DNA of 64,000 bases from Haloarcula argentinensis DSM 12282 (GCA_000336895.1 AOLX01000017.1:34701-98700); one strand, 5' to 3'; counted from the stretch's first letter, positions 1 to 7,140 are shown. The notes: generated by a model not told the origin, from the letters alone. Program-made: numbers and translations.

Positions 1-420
1 CCGCATCGACCGGAGCGAGACGCCGTCGTACAGTTCCTTCAGCCGTGTCACGATAGCGCGCACCCGGTCGACATCGGGAGCGTGGAAGGTCAGGTGGAGC
101 TGTCCGCCCTCGGCGCGGATATCCGCGACCGGACAGTCGTATGTTTCGACCGCCTCGCAGACGCACTCAGTTCGCGACCGAGAGAACTGGTAGCGGGCCC
201 CGCTGCCCGTCGCGAACACCTTGTCCATGTCCTCCCGGGCCTCGATTGCCCCCTCGTCAGTGCCCGTCGCGGTGAACTCTTCGATGACCTGCCCGTCTGC
301 GTCCGGGCTGCTTCGGGCGACATCGGTCACGGCCGCGCCCGCCTCGTCCGAGACGCTCGCCACCGGACACGCTCCAGGGGTGTCGACCGACAGCTCCACT
401 CTAATTCCGGAGTCGCTCAT
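1..420 (-). CDS. NarO/DmsR-like HTH regulator, N-terminal part (cut by window edge)
   Basis: The reading frame begins with the ATG at 420 and runs off the left edge, giving 140 residues with no stop. It has four cysteines at residues 18, 86, 88 and 96, spaced C-Xn-C-X-C-X7-C. That is the signature reported for NarO, the haloarchaeal activator of denitrification genes, and for the related DmsR; in those proteins it is thought to hold an oxygen- or redox-sensitive centre, followed by a C-terminal HTH_10 domain that would lie outside this window. It is the third gene in line after the CGCGG precursor and the radical SAM enzyme, 65 bases downstream, so it may be their own regulator. Direct observation: the cysteine spacing. 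Inference: oxygen or redox sensing and the target genes. It could equally control genes to the left of the window. Confidence 0.75.
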   Translation of the reverse strand, partial: MSDSGIRVELSVDTPGACPVASVSDEAGAAVTDVARSSPDADGQVIEEFTATGTDEGAIEAREDMDKVFATGSGARYQFSRSRTECVCEAVETYDCPVADIRAEGGQLHLTFHAPDVDRVRAIVTRLKELYDGVSLRSMR

Positions 421-485
421 ATGAGATACTGTGACACCACATTACAAAACGGGCGAGGCGCGTTCCCACGGAGTGAAAAACCCCC

Positions 486-1559
486 TCAATCTGCCGGGTG
501 CTGGTCGGGAACCGACCCCTCGAACCCATCCGGCTGGTAGTCACAGAGAGGGTCCGCCGCCAGCGGGTACCCTGTCGTCGCATACGCTCGCGACCGGCTG
601 CCGCCACAGACTGTTCGGTATCGACAGGCCCCGCATTTGCCCGTCAGCGCGTCGTCGTCCCTGAGTTGCTGGAACAGCGACGACTCCCGATAGATGTCCA
701 CGACGCTTTCCTCGCGGACATTGCCCGCCGATTTCGGCAAGAATCCGGAGGGGAACACCTCGCCGGTGTGACTCACGAAGGCGAACCCTTTGCCAGCGCG
801 AATACCCATCCGGCGTTTGAGCCCGCTGGCCCCCTCGTCCTGCTTCTGCATCGCGACACGCCGGTAATGGGGCGCTTCGGTCGTCTTGAGGCCGAACGAT
901 GCCTCCTCGCTAACCTCGTGGAGCCACGATAGCACGCGCTCCGCTCGCTCGGGATCAATCGGTGTCAGCACTCGCCCGCGGCCGACCGGAACGAGGAAGA
1001 ATACCGACCACAGCACCGCGTCGAGGTCCGCAACGAGGTCCCGGATAGCCGGCAGTTGCTCAACCGTCTCAGCACAGACGGTGGTGTTGATCTGCAATGG
1101 GATATCGAGGTCACGAGCCGCCTCGGCGGCCTCCATCGTCGCCTCAAAGCTCCCGGACTCTCCCCGGAAGGTATCATGAGACTCGCTATCGCCGCCGTCG
1201 ATGGACAGGGCCAGCCGCCGGAGTCCGGCGTCGTCGAGTTCGACCAGCCGGTCTCGCGTGATGGAGTTCGTCCCGCTGGGCGTCAGCGTCATCCGAAGCC
1301 CCTGCTCGGTCCCGTAGTCGACGAGTTCCGGGAGATCCTCGCGAGCGAGTGGGTCCCCGCCCGAGAGGACGACTAGCTGGCCGTCGCCAAACTCGCGGGC
1401 CTCGTCTAACAGCGCCTTCCCCTCCGCCGTCGATAGCTCGTCGGGATGCCGGCGGGGTTGGGCATCGGCCCGGCAGTGTTTGCACGCCAGTTCACAGGCC
1501 TGGGTCACCTCCCAGATCAGCACTAGGGGCTGCTCGTCGAGGTCGAGTTTCCCGCGCAT
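486..1559 (-). CDS. Radical SAM/SPASM peptide maturase (TIGR04053-like)
   Basis: A 357-residue radical SAM enzyme. The 4Fe-4S/SAM motif CxxxCxxC is at Cys22, Cys26 and Cys29, and the C-terminal SPASM region carries Cys309, Cys312, Cys318 and Cys339 for auxiliary cluster(s). SPASM enzymes either modify ribosomal peptides or act in alternative haem synthesis (AhbC/AhbD), and both look alike by eye. The ATG directly abuts the stop of the upstream small gene (TAGATG, no spacer), so translation of the two is probably coupled. That partner ends in CGCGG, the name of a putative rSAM-modified RiPP family found beside this kind of enzyme, which makes peptide maturase the better reading. The chemistry (thioether, C-C or epimer) cannot be told from sequence. 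Confidence 0.85.
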   Translation of the reverse strand: MRGKLDLDEQPLVLIWEVTQACELACKHCRADAQPRRHPDELSTAEGKALLDEAREFGDGQLVVLSGGDPLAREDLPELVDYGTEQGLRMTLTPSGTNSITRDRLVELDDAGLRRLALSIDGGDSESHDTFRGESGSFEATMEAAEAARDLDIPLQINTTVCAETVEQLPAIRDLVADLDAVLWSVFFLVPVGRGRVLTPIDPERAERVLSWLHEVSEEASFGLKTTEAPHYRRVAMQKQDEGASGLKRRMGIRAGKGFAFVSHTGEVFPSGFLPKSAGNVREESVVDIYRESSLFQQLRDDDALTGKCGACRYRTVCGGSRSRAYATTGYPLAADPLCDYQPDGFEGSVPDQHPAD

Positions 1560-1865
1560 CTATGCCTCCCGGTGGACACGGGTGACGTGGCCCCCACAGC
1601 CACACTGCTGGACGTACTCCATTGAAATGGTCTCGCCGAAGGCGTCCGCCAGCGCGTCGAACAGGTAGGTGTCCGGGTGGCCGTGGTCGGCGTGGCTCAC
1701 CAGATTGACGTGGTTCCCGGCCGTCGTCATCTCGACGGCGTCGATGGCCTGTTCGACGACCACGTCGGGGTCCTCGGCGTGCGCGGGCGTCTCCAAGTTC
1801 GCCGACCAGGAGTTGTCGTGAACCTCGGTTGTAACCGGCGGCAGGTCCTCGTGGGAATGGCTCAT
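1560..1865 (-). CDS. CGCGG-family putative rSAM-modified RiPP precursor
   Basis: A 101-residue protein read from the ATG at 1865, just after a non-coding stretch; an upstream in-frame start at 1970 would cross the operator and looks wrong. The N-terminal region is acidic and His-rich, the middle resembles a small folded leader domain, and the only cysteines are in the CGCGG motif at residues 88-92, nine residues from the end. A Cys/Gly-rich core at the C-terminus behind a long leader, with a radical SAM/SPASM gene starting on the next base, is the layout of a ribosomally made, post-translationally modified peptide. The family is annotated in haloarchaea as a putative RiPP; I know of no product. 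A palindromic operator lies about 45 bases upstream. Alternative: a small metal-binding protein that is not processed. Confidence 0.75.
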   Translation of the reverse strand: MSHSHEDLPPVTTEVHDNSWSANLETPAHAEDPDVVVEQAIDAVEMTTAGNHVNLVSHADHGHPDTYLFDALADAFGETISMEYVQQCGCGGHVTRVHREA

Positions 1866-1901
1866 GTGTACAGGTTGACGGCGGGCGTCCCTCGGTCCTA
1901 T

Positions 1902-1917
1902 CCCGAAGATGTTCGGG
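1902..1917. promoter_or_regulatory. Palindromic operator O1 before the RiPP operon
   Basis: CCCGAA-GATG-TTCGGG: a perfect 6-bp inverted repeat around 4 bases, centred about 45 bases upstream of the precursor start codon at 1865. The core CGAA-N4-TTCG recurs at three other places before 2586 and resembles the inverted repeat described in NarO-dependent haloarchaeal denitrification promoters (recalled, not checked). A weak TATA-like GATAGG lies on its gene-proximal side. Confidence 0.6.
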
Positions 1918-1978
1918 TGATTATACACAACGGATTGCGGAGAGGAATTCGTCCGAACAGCCCCAATCACACGTACCG

Positions 1979-2392
1979 CTACGTCACCTGTTCGACGAGC
2001 CAGTCGAACTGCTTGTTCAGTTCCTTCTTGCGCTGTCGCGAGATCACGGTCGAATCGATCATCTCGCCGAGCACCGGGAGATCGAGTGCGTTGTATTCCG
2101 TCGTCGCCGTGACTTCGGTTCCGCCATCGACGGCCTCGACCGTGTACTCTGTCATCATCGACTCGAAGATGCCCTGACGCTGCTCGTACCGCAGCACTGC
2201 ATCGGTCTCGACGATTTCGAGGTCCAGTTCGATCTCGAACAGTCCGACGCGGTTCGTGATACCGAGGTCGTCCCCGTTGAGCGTCACCTCGTCGAACCCT
2301 GCCGCGCGCATGAACGGTGCCACGTCCGTTATCAGGGCGGTGACCATCTCCGGGTCAGCCGGGACCATCCGAGTCAGCGAGACGCGTTCCAT
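1979..2392 (-). CDS. SRPBCC (START-like) family protein
   Basis: A 137-residue protein. The alternating strands of the middle part and the C-terminal helix rich in Lys/Arg/Gln fit the SRPBCC/polyketide-cyclase fold, which binds small hydrophobic ligands in a helix-grip cavity. No catalytic residues can be assigned. I start it at the ATG at 2392, since the longer frame to 2494 would cover the operator. A TATA-like CTTATTC lies 23-29 bases upstream of the start, and the O2 palindrome lies just beyond it, the usual place for an archaeal activator. It reads in the same direction as the RiPP operon, 113 bases upstream of it, and may be a co-regulated partner. The link to the RiPP pathway is inference only. 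Confidence 0.7.
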   Translation of the reverse strand: MERVSLTRMVPADPEMVTALITDVAPFMRAAGFDEVTLNGDDLGITNRVGLFEIELDLEIVETDAVLRYEQRQGIFESMMTEYTVEAVDGGTEVTATTEYNALDLPVLGEMIDSTVISRQRKKELNKQFDWLVEQVT

Positions 2393-2434
2393 ACCGGACG
2401 GCCAGCGGCCGGCGGAATAAGCGTTCGCCATACC

Positions 2435-2446
2435 CGGAGATGTTCG
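2435..2446. promoter_or_regulatory. Palindromic operator O2 before the SRPBCC gene
   Basis: CGGA-GATG-TTCG, one mismatch from O1 with the same GATG centre. It lies 43-54 bases upstream of the start codon at 2392 and directly upstream of the TATA-like CTTATTC, so activation is more likely than repression. Confidence 0.5.
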
Positions 2447-2529
2447 GCTTTCTGGTTTTGTCCGGCCTGATTTCGTGTTGACAGCGCGGGGCACTACCCC
2501 CCAAGTTTCTTATTCCCATCGCGGCTGTA

Positions 2530-2541
2530 CGAACATGTTCG
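2530..2541. promoter_or_regulatory. Palindromic operator O3 before the HTH gene
   Basis: CGAACATGTTCG, a perfect 12-bp palindrome, centred about 50 bases upstream of the start at 2586. Same CGAA-N4-TTCG pattern as O1 and O4. Its centre is 35 bases from that of O4. Confidence 0.6.
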
Positions 2542-2564
2542 GGATTACGGCCGCAGAGGTCGGA

Positions 2565-2576
2565 CGAATATATTCG
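2565..2576. promoter_or_regulatory. Palindromic operator O4 overlapping the HTH gene start region
   Basis: CGAATATATTCG, a second perfect 12-bp palindrome, ending 9 bases before the ATG at 2586. At this place a bound protein would block transcription start, so O4 could give negative feedback while O3 activates. Confidence 0.55.
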
Positions 2577-2585
2577 GATACACCA

Positions 2586-3221
2586 ATGCCACACGCTGAA
2601 CTCACGCTCACGATTCCGGATGAAATCTGGATCGGCGACATCTCGCGAGCGTACGACGACGCGACGTTTCGCATCCTGTCTGCGCTCCCAGGCGAGGACT
2701 CCGGTGTCGGGTTAGCGGAGATCACATCGGACGACCTCCCAGCGGTTCTCCGTGATATCGAAAATCGCGAGTCGGTCACGACTCTTGAGATACTCTCTCA
2801 CCGGGACGACAGCGCGCTGGTACAGTTCGAGACCTCGATGCCGCTCCTGCTCTTCCCGGTCCAGGGCTCTGGCGTCCCGCTTGAAATGCCGTTTACGCTG
2901 TCCGACGGCGAGGCCGTCTGGGAGATATCGGCACCACAGGAGCGGCTCTCCGAACTCGGCGAGCAACTGGAGGAGTTCGGTATCGCCTTCAGCGTCGATC
3001 GCATCCAGCAACACCTCGAAACCGAGCAGGTACTCACCGAGAGCCAACTGGAACTGGTACAGGAGGCCATCGACGCGGGTTACTACGACACACCGCGGGA
3101 ATGCTCGCTGACAGAACTGGCGGACCGCGTCGGTATCGCGAAGTCAACCTGCAGCGAGACGCTCCACCGTGCGGAGGAGCAGATCCTGAAACAGTTCGTC
3201 TCGGACCACCCGGCGCGGTGA
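2586..3221 (+). CDS. Bat-type helix-turn-helix regulator (HTH_10)
   Basis: A 211-residue regulator. The N-terminal 140 residues form a sensor-like region of strands without the NarO cysteine set; the C-terminal 55 residues carry the HTH_10 module typical of bacterioopsin-activator-like proteins (LTESQLELVQEAIDAGYYD... with the recognition helix around GIAKSTCSETL). I start at the ATG at 2586 because the longer frame from 2475 would run through both palindromes. It is divergent from the SRPBCC gene, and two palindromes sit in its own promoter, so autoregulation or control by the NarO-like protein at the left edge is likely. The ligand is unknown. Confidence 0.8.
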   Translation: MPHAELTLTIPDEIWIGDISRAYDDATFRILSALPGEDSGVGLAEITSDDLPAVLRDIENRESVTTLEILSHRDDSALVQFETSMPLLLFPVQGSGVPLEMPFTLSDGEAVWEISAPQERLSELGEQLEEFGIAFSVDRIQQHLETEQVLTESQLELVQEAIDAGYYDTPRECSLTELADRVGIAKSTCSETLHRAEEQILKQFVSDHPAR

Positions 3222-3233
3222 CGGGAAGTCGAA

Positions 3234-3248
3234 GCGCGTAATACGCGC
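3234..3248 (+). promoter_or_regulatory. Palindrome centred on the idi TATA element
   Basis: GCGCGT-AAT-ACGCGC, a perfect 6-bp inverted repeat around AAT. The GTAATACG in its centre is 28 bases upstream of the ATG at 3269, where the TATA element of a leaderless transcript should lie. A protein binding here would exclude TBP, so it looks like a repressor site. Confidence 0.4.
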
Positions 3249-3268
3249 CTCTGTGAGAGGTACGACAT

Positions 3269-3832
3269 ATGAGTTCCGACGCGGTCGACGAGACGCACGA
3301 AAACGCCCGACAGGAGGTCATCGCAGTGGACGCCGACGACAACGAGGAGGGGCTGGTCAATCGGCTCGATGCTCACACTGGCGATGGGGTTCGCCACCGC
3401 GCGTTCACTGCCCTGCTGTTCGATGAGGACGGCCGGATCCTGCTCGCCCAGCGCGCAGCGAACAAACGCCTCTGGGATACACACTGGGACGGGACTGTCG
3501 CCTCCCACCCCGTCGAAGGCCAGACACAGGTCGAGGCCACCGAGGAACGGCTCGAAGAGGAACTGGGCATCGACCCCTCGCAGTACCAGAACCTCCGCGT
3601 GACCGACCGGTTCGAGTACAAGCGCTACTACGAGAACGCCGGCCTCGAATGGGAAGTCTGTGCGGTCCTCCAGGCCACGCTCCACGACACCTCGCTGGAA
3701 CCGAACCCAGAGGAAGTCGACGGCGTCATGTGGGTCCCCTACGAGCGACTCCGCGAACACCCCGAGTACTACCGCCAGCTCCGCCTCTGTCCCTGGTTCG
3801 AGATCGCGATGCGCCGGGACGAGGAACGCTAA
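3269..3832 (+). CDS. idi: Isopentenyl-diphosphate delta-isomerase, type 1
   Basis: A 187-residue Nudix-fold enzyme that interconverts IPP and DMAPP for archaeal lipid, carotenoid and quinone synthesis in the cytoplasm. The Nudix-like helix (EATEERLEEELGI) and the block WEVCAVLQ carrying the catalytic glutamate are present. The usual catalytic cysteine block (NxxCxHP in bacterial and yeast enzymes) reads GTVASHP, so Ala78 stands where the acid/base cysteine is expected. This could be a haloarchaeal variation or reduced activity. The gene stands alone downstream of the HTH gene, with a palindrome over its TATA element. Confidence 0.9.
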   Translation: MSSDAVDETHENARQEVIAVDADDNEEGLVNRLDAHTGDGVRHRAFTALLFDEDGRILLAQRAANKRLWDTHWDGTVASHPVEGQTQVEATEERLEEELGIDPSQYQNLRVTDRFEYKRYYENAGLEWEVCAVLQATLHDTSLEPNPEEVDGVMWVPYERLREHPEYYRQLRLCPWFEIAMRRDEER

Positions 3833-3924
3833 CGCCGACAGTCACTATCCCACTCGGCGGCAGGCATCGCAGTGACACCGCCCCCGACCCGTTTCCTTTT
3901 CGGCCCCGCCGCCTAACCCCGGGT

Positions 3925-4623
3925 ATGGACGTTCCGCTGTACGACTCCCTCGACGGCCAGGTCGTGCTCGTCACCGGCGCTACGCGGGGCATCGGGAAGG
4001 AAATCGCCGACGGGCTGGTCGACCTCGACGCGACGGTGTACGCCGGCGCTCGCGATACCGGCGACATCGAGGCCACGGACCGACACGCTATCGAACTCGA
4101 CGTGACCGACGACGACGGGATGGTCGCCGCGGTCGACCGCATCGAGCGCGAGCAAGGCCGGCTCGACGTGCTGGTCAACAACGCCGGCGTGATGGACTCC
4201 CGAGAGCCGCTCGATGAGATGCCGACCGACGTCATCGACCACACCCTCGACACGAACCTCCGGGGAGCGGTCCTCATGACGAAGTACGCCCTCCCGTTGT
4301 TGCTGGCCGAGGAGGGCGGCCGCGTCGTCACCATGTCTTCCGGGCTGGGGGCCATCACCGAGAGCCAGTCGGGCGGTACGCCGGCCTACCGCATCTCGAA
4401 GACCGGCGTCAACGGGCTGACGAAGTACCTCGACGGCGAGTACGCGGCCGACGGCCTCGTCGCCAACTCGGTGTGTCCAGGCTACGTCCAGACAGACATG
4501 ACGGAGGGGAGCGCCCCCCGGACGCCCGAGGAGGGGGCCGAGACGCCGGTGTGGCTCGCTCGCTTCCGACCCGACGCGCCGAGCGGGCGATTCTGGCGAG
4601 ACAAGGCCGAAATCGAGTGGTAG
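3925..4623 (+). CDS. Short-chain dehydrogenase/reductase
   Basis: A 232-residue classical SDR. The cofactor loop TGxxxGxG is at residues 17-24 (TGATRGIG), NNAG follows the fourth strand, the catalytic Ser is in VVTMSSG and the YxxxK pair is in AYRISKTG. The PGYVxTDM motif after the active site is typical of the carbonyl-reductase-like subgroup. It probably uses NADP or NAD to reduce a ketone or oxidise an alcohol; the substrate is not evident. The ATG at 3925 is chosen because the longer frame from 3649 overlaps idi. It ends 9 bases before the convergent histidine kinase. Confidence 0.88.
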   Translation: MDVPLYDSLDGQVVLVTGATRGIGKEIADGLVDLDATVYAGARDTGDIEATDRHAIELDVTDDDGMVAAVDRIEREQGRLDVLVNNAGVMDSREPLDEMPTDVIDHTLDTNLRGAVLMTKYALPLLLAEEGGRVVTMSSGLGAITESQSGGTPAYRISKTGVNGLTKYLDGEYAADGLVANSVCPGYVQTDMTEGSAPRTPEEGAETPVWLARFRPDAPSGRFWRDKAEIEW

Positions 4624-4632
4624 CTACCGGGA

Positions 4633-6372
4633 TCAATCAGCGTTCTCGCTGTGGACCACCGCTGGCTCGTCCGTCGCGTGGGCTGGCTCAGCCGCCGGCA
4701 GTTGCAACTCCACAGTCGTTCCCGGCTCGTCCGTATCGGGGAACGACATTCGGCCGCCGAGGTTTCGGACGATCCAGTTGACGAGCCAGAGCCCGACGCC
4801 GGAGCCGTGTTTGAGCGGCGTTTCAGTCCCCGAGCGGATGACCTCGCGCTCGTGGTCGGTGATACCGGGACCGTTGTCGTGAACGGCCACACGGACGCCG
4901 GGCGTTCCGTCGGTCCGTGTCGCCGTAATCTCGACCACAACTGGCCTCTCGTCGGTCGCTTGATGTTCGACAGCGTTCTCGACCAGCTCCTCCAGCGCGA
5001 TGAGGACCGACGGACCACCCCGGATCCAGATCTCGTCCTCACAGGTGAGCGTGATCGCCACGTCAGGGCGGCGATACCGAGCATCGCTCACGACCGATTC
5101 TAGCAGTTGCTGAAGCGCTGTCGGGCTGTGCTGCTCGGTCTCCAGGGCCTCGGTGACTCGGCCGATCTTGTTACTGCGGTCGACGATTTCGTCGACTGTA
5201 CTGATAATGCGGTCGAGTCGCTCGCGTTCGTCGGCGTCGGCCGTGTCCCGGAGCAGGTCCGCGTTCCCTTTGACGACGTTCATCTCGTTCCGGATATCGT
5301 GACGGAGCAAGCGGTTGAGCACGTCCAGTCGCTGTTCACGCTGTCGACGGTCCGTGATATCCCGGAGGCTGATGAGATGGCCCGAGACGACGCCGTACGC
5401 GCGGTACAGCGGTATCACGCGCACGTCGTAGTACCGGACGCCGCCGCCACGTTCGAGGGCCATCTCAGTCTGCGTTCGTTCACCGGGGCCGGGAACCGTC
5501 TCCGCGAGTGTCGGAGACGTCTGCGGGAGCGAGCGGCCCAAAACCGCGTTCTGGTCGCCGTCAAACAGCGCCGTTGCGGTCGCGTTGATATCGACGATTC
5601 GGCGCTCATCGTCGACGATGATGACCATATCGTCCATTTCGGTGAAGATAGCTTCCCGGCCCAGTTCCCGGGTCACCGGTGCCACGTCGAGCAGTTGCCC
5701 GCGGAGGATGGCGACTGAGAGGACGGCCCCCGACGCGACGTACCCGAGACTCGTCGGGTTGAACGGAGTCGGTACCGCACCGAGCACGAACAGCGTCTGG
5801 ACGACCGTCGGGACGGCGATGGCGAGCAACAATGCGACCCCCTGGCCCTGAAACACCTGGTTCGACCGGAACAGCATCCGCAACAGGAGGACACCGCCGG
5901 CGAGAATTAACAGCAGTATGTAGGACATGTGCCCCCAGTACATGACTTCGTATGCGGGAGCGAGGGCTACCGACGATGCAGAGACGGATTGTGTGCCGTG
6001 GCCGGACCAGATGAGTTCGTGGGCGTGATTCGACCACACGAGCGTGACAAACACCGCCGGTTCGACGAGCAATAGCGCTGTTCGGCGCTCCGTGAGCCAG
6101 TGGGGGTGTCCCGTGTACTCGATAATCGTTACGAGCCACGCGACAGGGATGATTACTGAGAGCGTCAGCTGTGCCTGAACGAGTCGCTCCATGGTAGACA
6201 ACCCCGGCACAGCGAGCTCGATACCGTACGCCACGGCCCAGAGGCTCGCCGCGACAACGAACACTGCCAGCGGTCCCGCGCCCGGCCTGTCCCGGTGGAG
6301 CCACACCAGAAAAGCGACGCCCATACCGACGACACCCGACAATAAAACGACAGTAAGTGGCGACAGGACCAT
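4633..6372 (-). CDS. Membrane histidine kinase (7TM-PAS-HisKA-HATPase)
   Basis: A 579-residue sensor kinase. Residues 1-220 hold seven hydrophobic segments of the histidine-kinase N-terminal 7TM type; a PAS domain follows at about 240-350, ending in DITDRRQREQ. The H-box is LLRHDIRNEMNV, the N-box ELVENAVEH, the G1 box DNGPGI, and the G2 region GSGVGLWLV, so the ATPase looks complete. It autophosphorylates on the H-box histidine and passes the phosphate to a response regulator; none is next to it, as is common for orphan haloarchaeal kinases. The signal may be membrane- or redox-linked but cannot be deduced. It is convergent with the SDR. Confidence 0.9.
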   Translation of the reverse strand: MVLSPLTVVLLSGVVGMGVAFLVWLHRDRPGAGPLAVFVVAASLWAVAYGIELAVPGLSTMERLVQAQLTLSVIIPVAWLVTIIEYTGHPHWLTERRTALLLVEPAVFVTLVWSNHAHELIWSGHGTQSVSASSVALAPAYEVMYWGHMSYILLLILAGGVLLLRMLFRSNQVFQGQGVALLLAIAVPTVVQTLFVLGAVPTPFNPTSLGYVASGAVLSVAILRGQLLDVAPVTRELGREAIFTEMDDMVIIVDDERRIVDINATATALFDGDQNAVLGRSLPQTSPTLAETVPGPGERTQTEMALERGGGVRYYDVRVIPLYRAYGVVSGHLISLRDITDRRQREQRLDVLNRLLRHDIRNEMNVVKGNADLLRDTADADERERLDRIISTVDEIVDRSNKIGRVTEALETEQHSPTALQQLLESVVSDARYRRPDVAITLTCEDEIWIRGGPSVLIALEELVENAVEHQATDERPVVVEITATRTDGTPGVRVAVHDNGPGITDHEREVIRSGTETPLKHGSGVGLWLVNWIVRNLGGRMSFPDTDEPGTTVELQLPAAEPAHATDEPAVVHSENAD

Positions 6373-6414
6373 TCAGTAGCGTAGTAATGGCGTCCCTGAT
6401 ATAACTATTCTCGG

Positions 6415-6735
6415 TCACTTCGACTGCGAACGAACCGCAGACCACACGGCGAAGGCACCAAGTACGAACGCCGGAACGAGTGGGAGCGTGAGATAGGCGT
6501 CCCGGAGCGTGAGCCCGAAGCTACTGATAACGCTCTGGGCGGACGGCAAGAGCAAAATCGCGCCAGGAACGAAGAGGAACGCCACGCCGATCATTCCAAC
6601 CAGAATCCAGCCGCTCGTTCCGAACTCGGGACCGTCGGCAGCTTCCGTGCCTGTCTCGCTGTCCGTACGAGGGGAGTCTGCGGACTGGGGCTCCGTGTCA
6701 GGACGGTGGACGTAGCCGGACTCGTCATCAGCCAT
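6415..6735 (-). CDS. Small membrane protein, two TM segments
   Basis: A 106-residue protein from the ATG at 6735; a GTG two codons upstream is possible. The first 45 residues are acidic and Ser/Thr-rich, probably cytoplasmic and disordered, followed by two hydrophobic segments (about residues 46-65 and 80-100) joined by a short loop, with a basic tail. It lies 42 bases upstream of the histidine kinase on the same strand, so it could be co-transcribed with it. I do not recognise a named family. Confidence 0.65.
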   Translation of the reverse strand: MADDESGYVHRPDTEPQSADSPRTDSETGTEAADGPEFGTSGWILVGMIGVAFLFVPGAILLLPSAQSVISSFGLTLRDAYLTLPLVPAFVLGAFAVWSAVRSQSK

Positions 6736-6863
6736 CGACACGCCCCCCGTCGCGCCCGCTCGGACGGTGCGTCACGATGGGACGACCTTCAGTAATACCG
6801 ACGGAACAACGTGGCTGCATATCTCGGAGTCAGGCAAGCGAGCGCAAAACGCTAACGGTCCCG

Positions 6864-7028
6864 CTACTGCGACAGACTAGGGGCTTCCTGGGTTGAGATG
6901 TCACGCAGACTCATCCGATGGCCGCTGTCGGAAGCGTGTGCGTCCCGCTGTCCCTCTGCGACTGACGAGTCTTCGTACAGTCCCTCAAACGCACACTCAT
7001 GGCAGACGACGTGGTATCTCCCATCCAT
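6864..7028 (-). CDS. 54-residue Cys/His microprotein, putative zinc binder
   Basis: The frame from the ATG at 7028 to the TAG at 6864 encodes 54 residues. Near the N-terminus is CHEC in the context YHVVCHECAFEGLY, followed about 20 residues later by two histidines (HASDSGH), a likely C2H2-type zinc site like those in other small haloarchaeal zinc-finger proteins. A TATA-like tract centred 25 bases upstream of the ATG supports a leaderless transcript from a promoter next to that of the MoaB-like gene. Small haloarchaeal zinc-finger proteins often act in regulation; the role here is unknown. Confidence 0.65.
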   Translation of the reverse strand: MDGRYHVVCHECAFEGLYEDSSVAEGQRDAHASDSGHRMSLRDISTQEAPSLSQ

Positions 7029-7047
7029 ACATTTTTGTTCTTCTTGC

Positions 7048-7059
7048 TATATTTTAATA
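7048..7059 (-). promoter_or_regulatory. TATA element of the Cys/His microprotein
   Basis: On the minus strand TATTAAAATATA, centred about 25 bases upstream of the ATG at 7028, as expected for leaderless haloarchaeal mRNA. Confidence 0.5.
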
Positions 7060-7111
7060 CTGTCGATTTCAGATATTATACAGGTTGCGGTTACGCAAAC
7101 CGTCATCAGGG

Positions 7112-7118
7112 TATTTAT
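7112..7118 (+). promoter_or_regulatory. TATA element of the MoaB-like gene
   Basis: TATTTAT centred 26 bases upstream of the ATG at 7141. This decides the start of the MoaB-like gene, since the longer frame from 6898 would run through it. Confidence 0.5.
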
Positions 7119-7140
7119 CCACTGCAACCGATGGAATAGT

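Noticed and set aside
486..1559. AhbC/AhbD haem-synthesis enzyme as identity of the radical SAM protein
   Set aside because: Possible by domain order, but the zero-gap CGCGG partner favours a peptide maturase; no haem gene is next to it.
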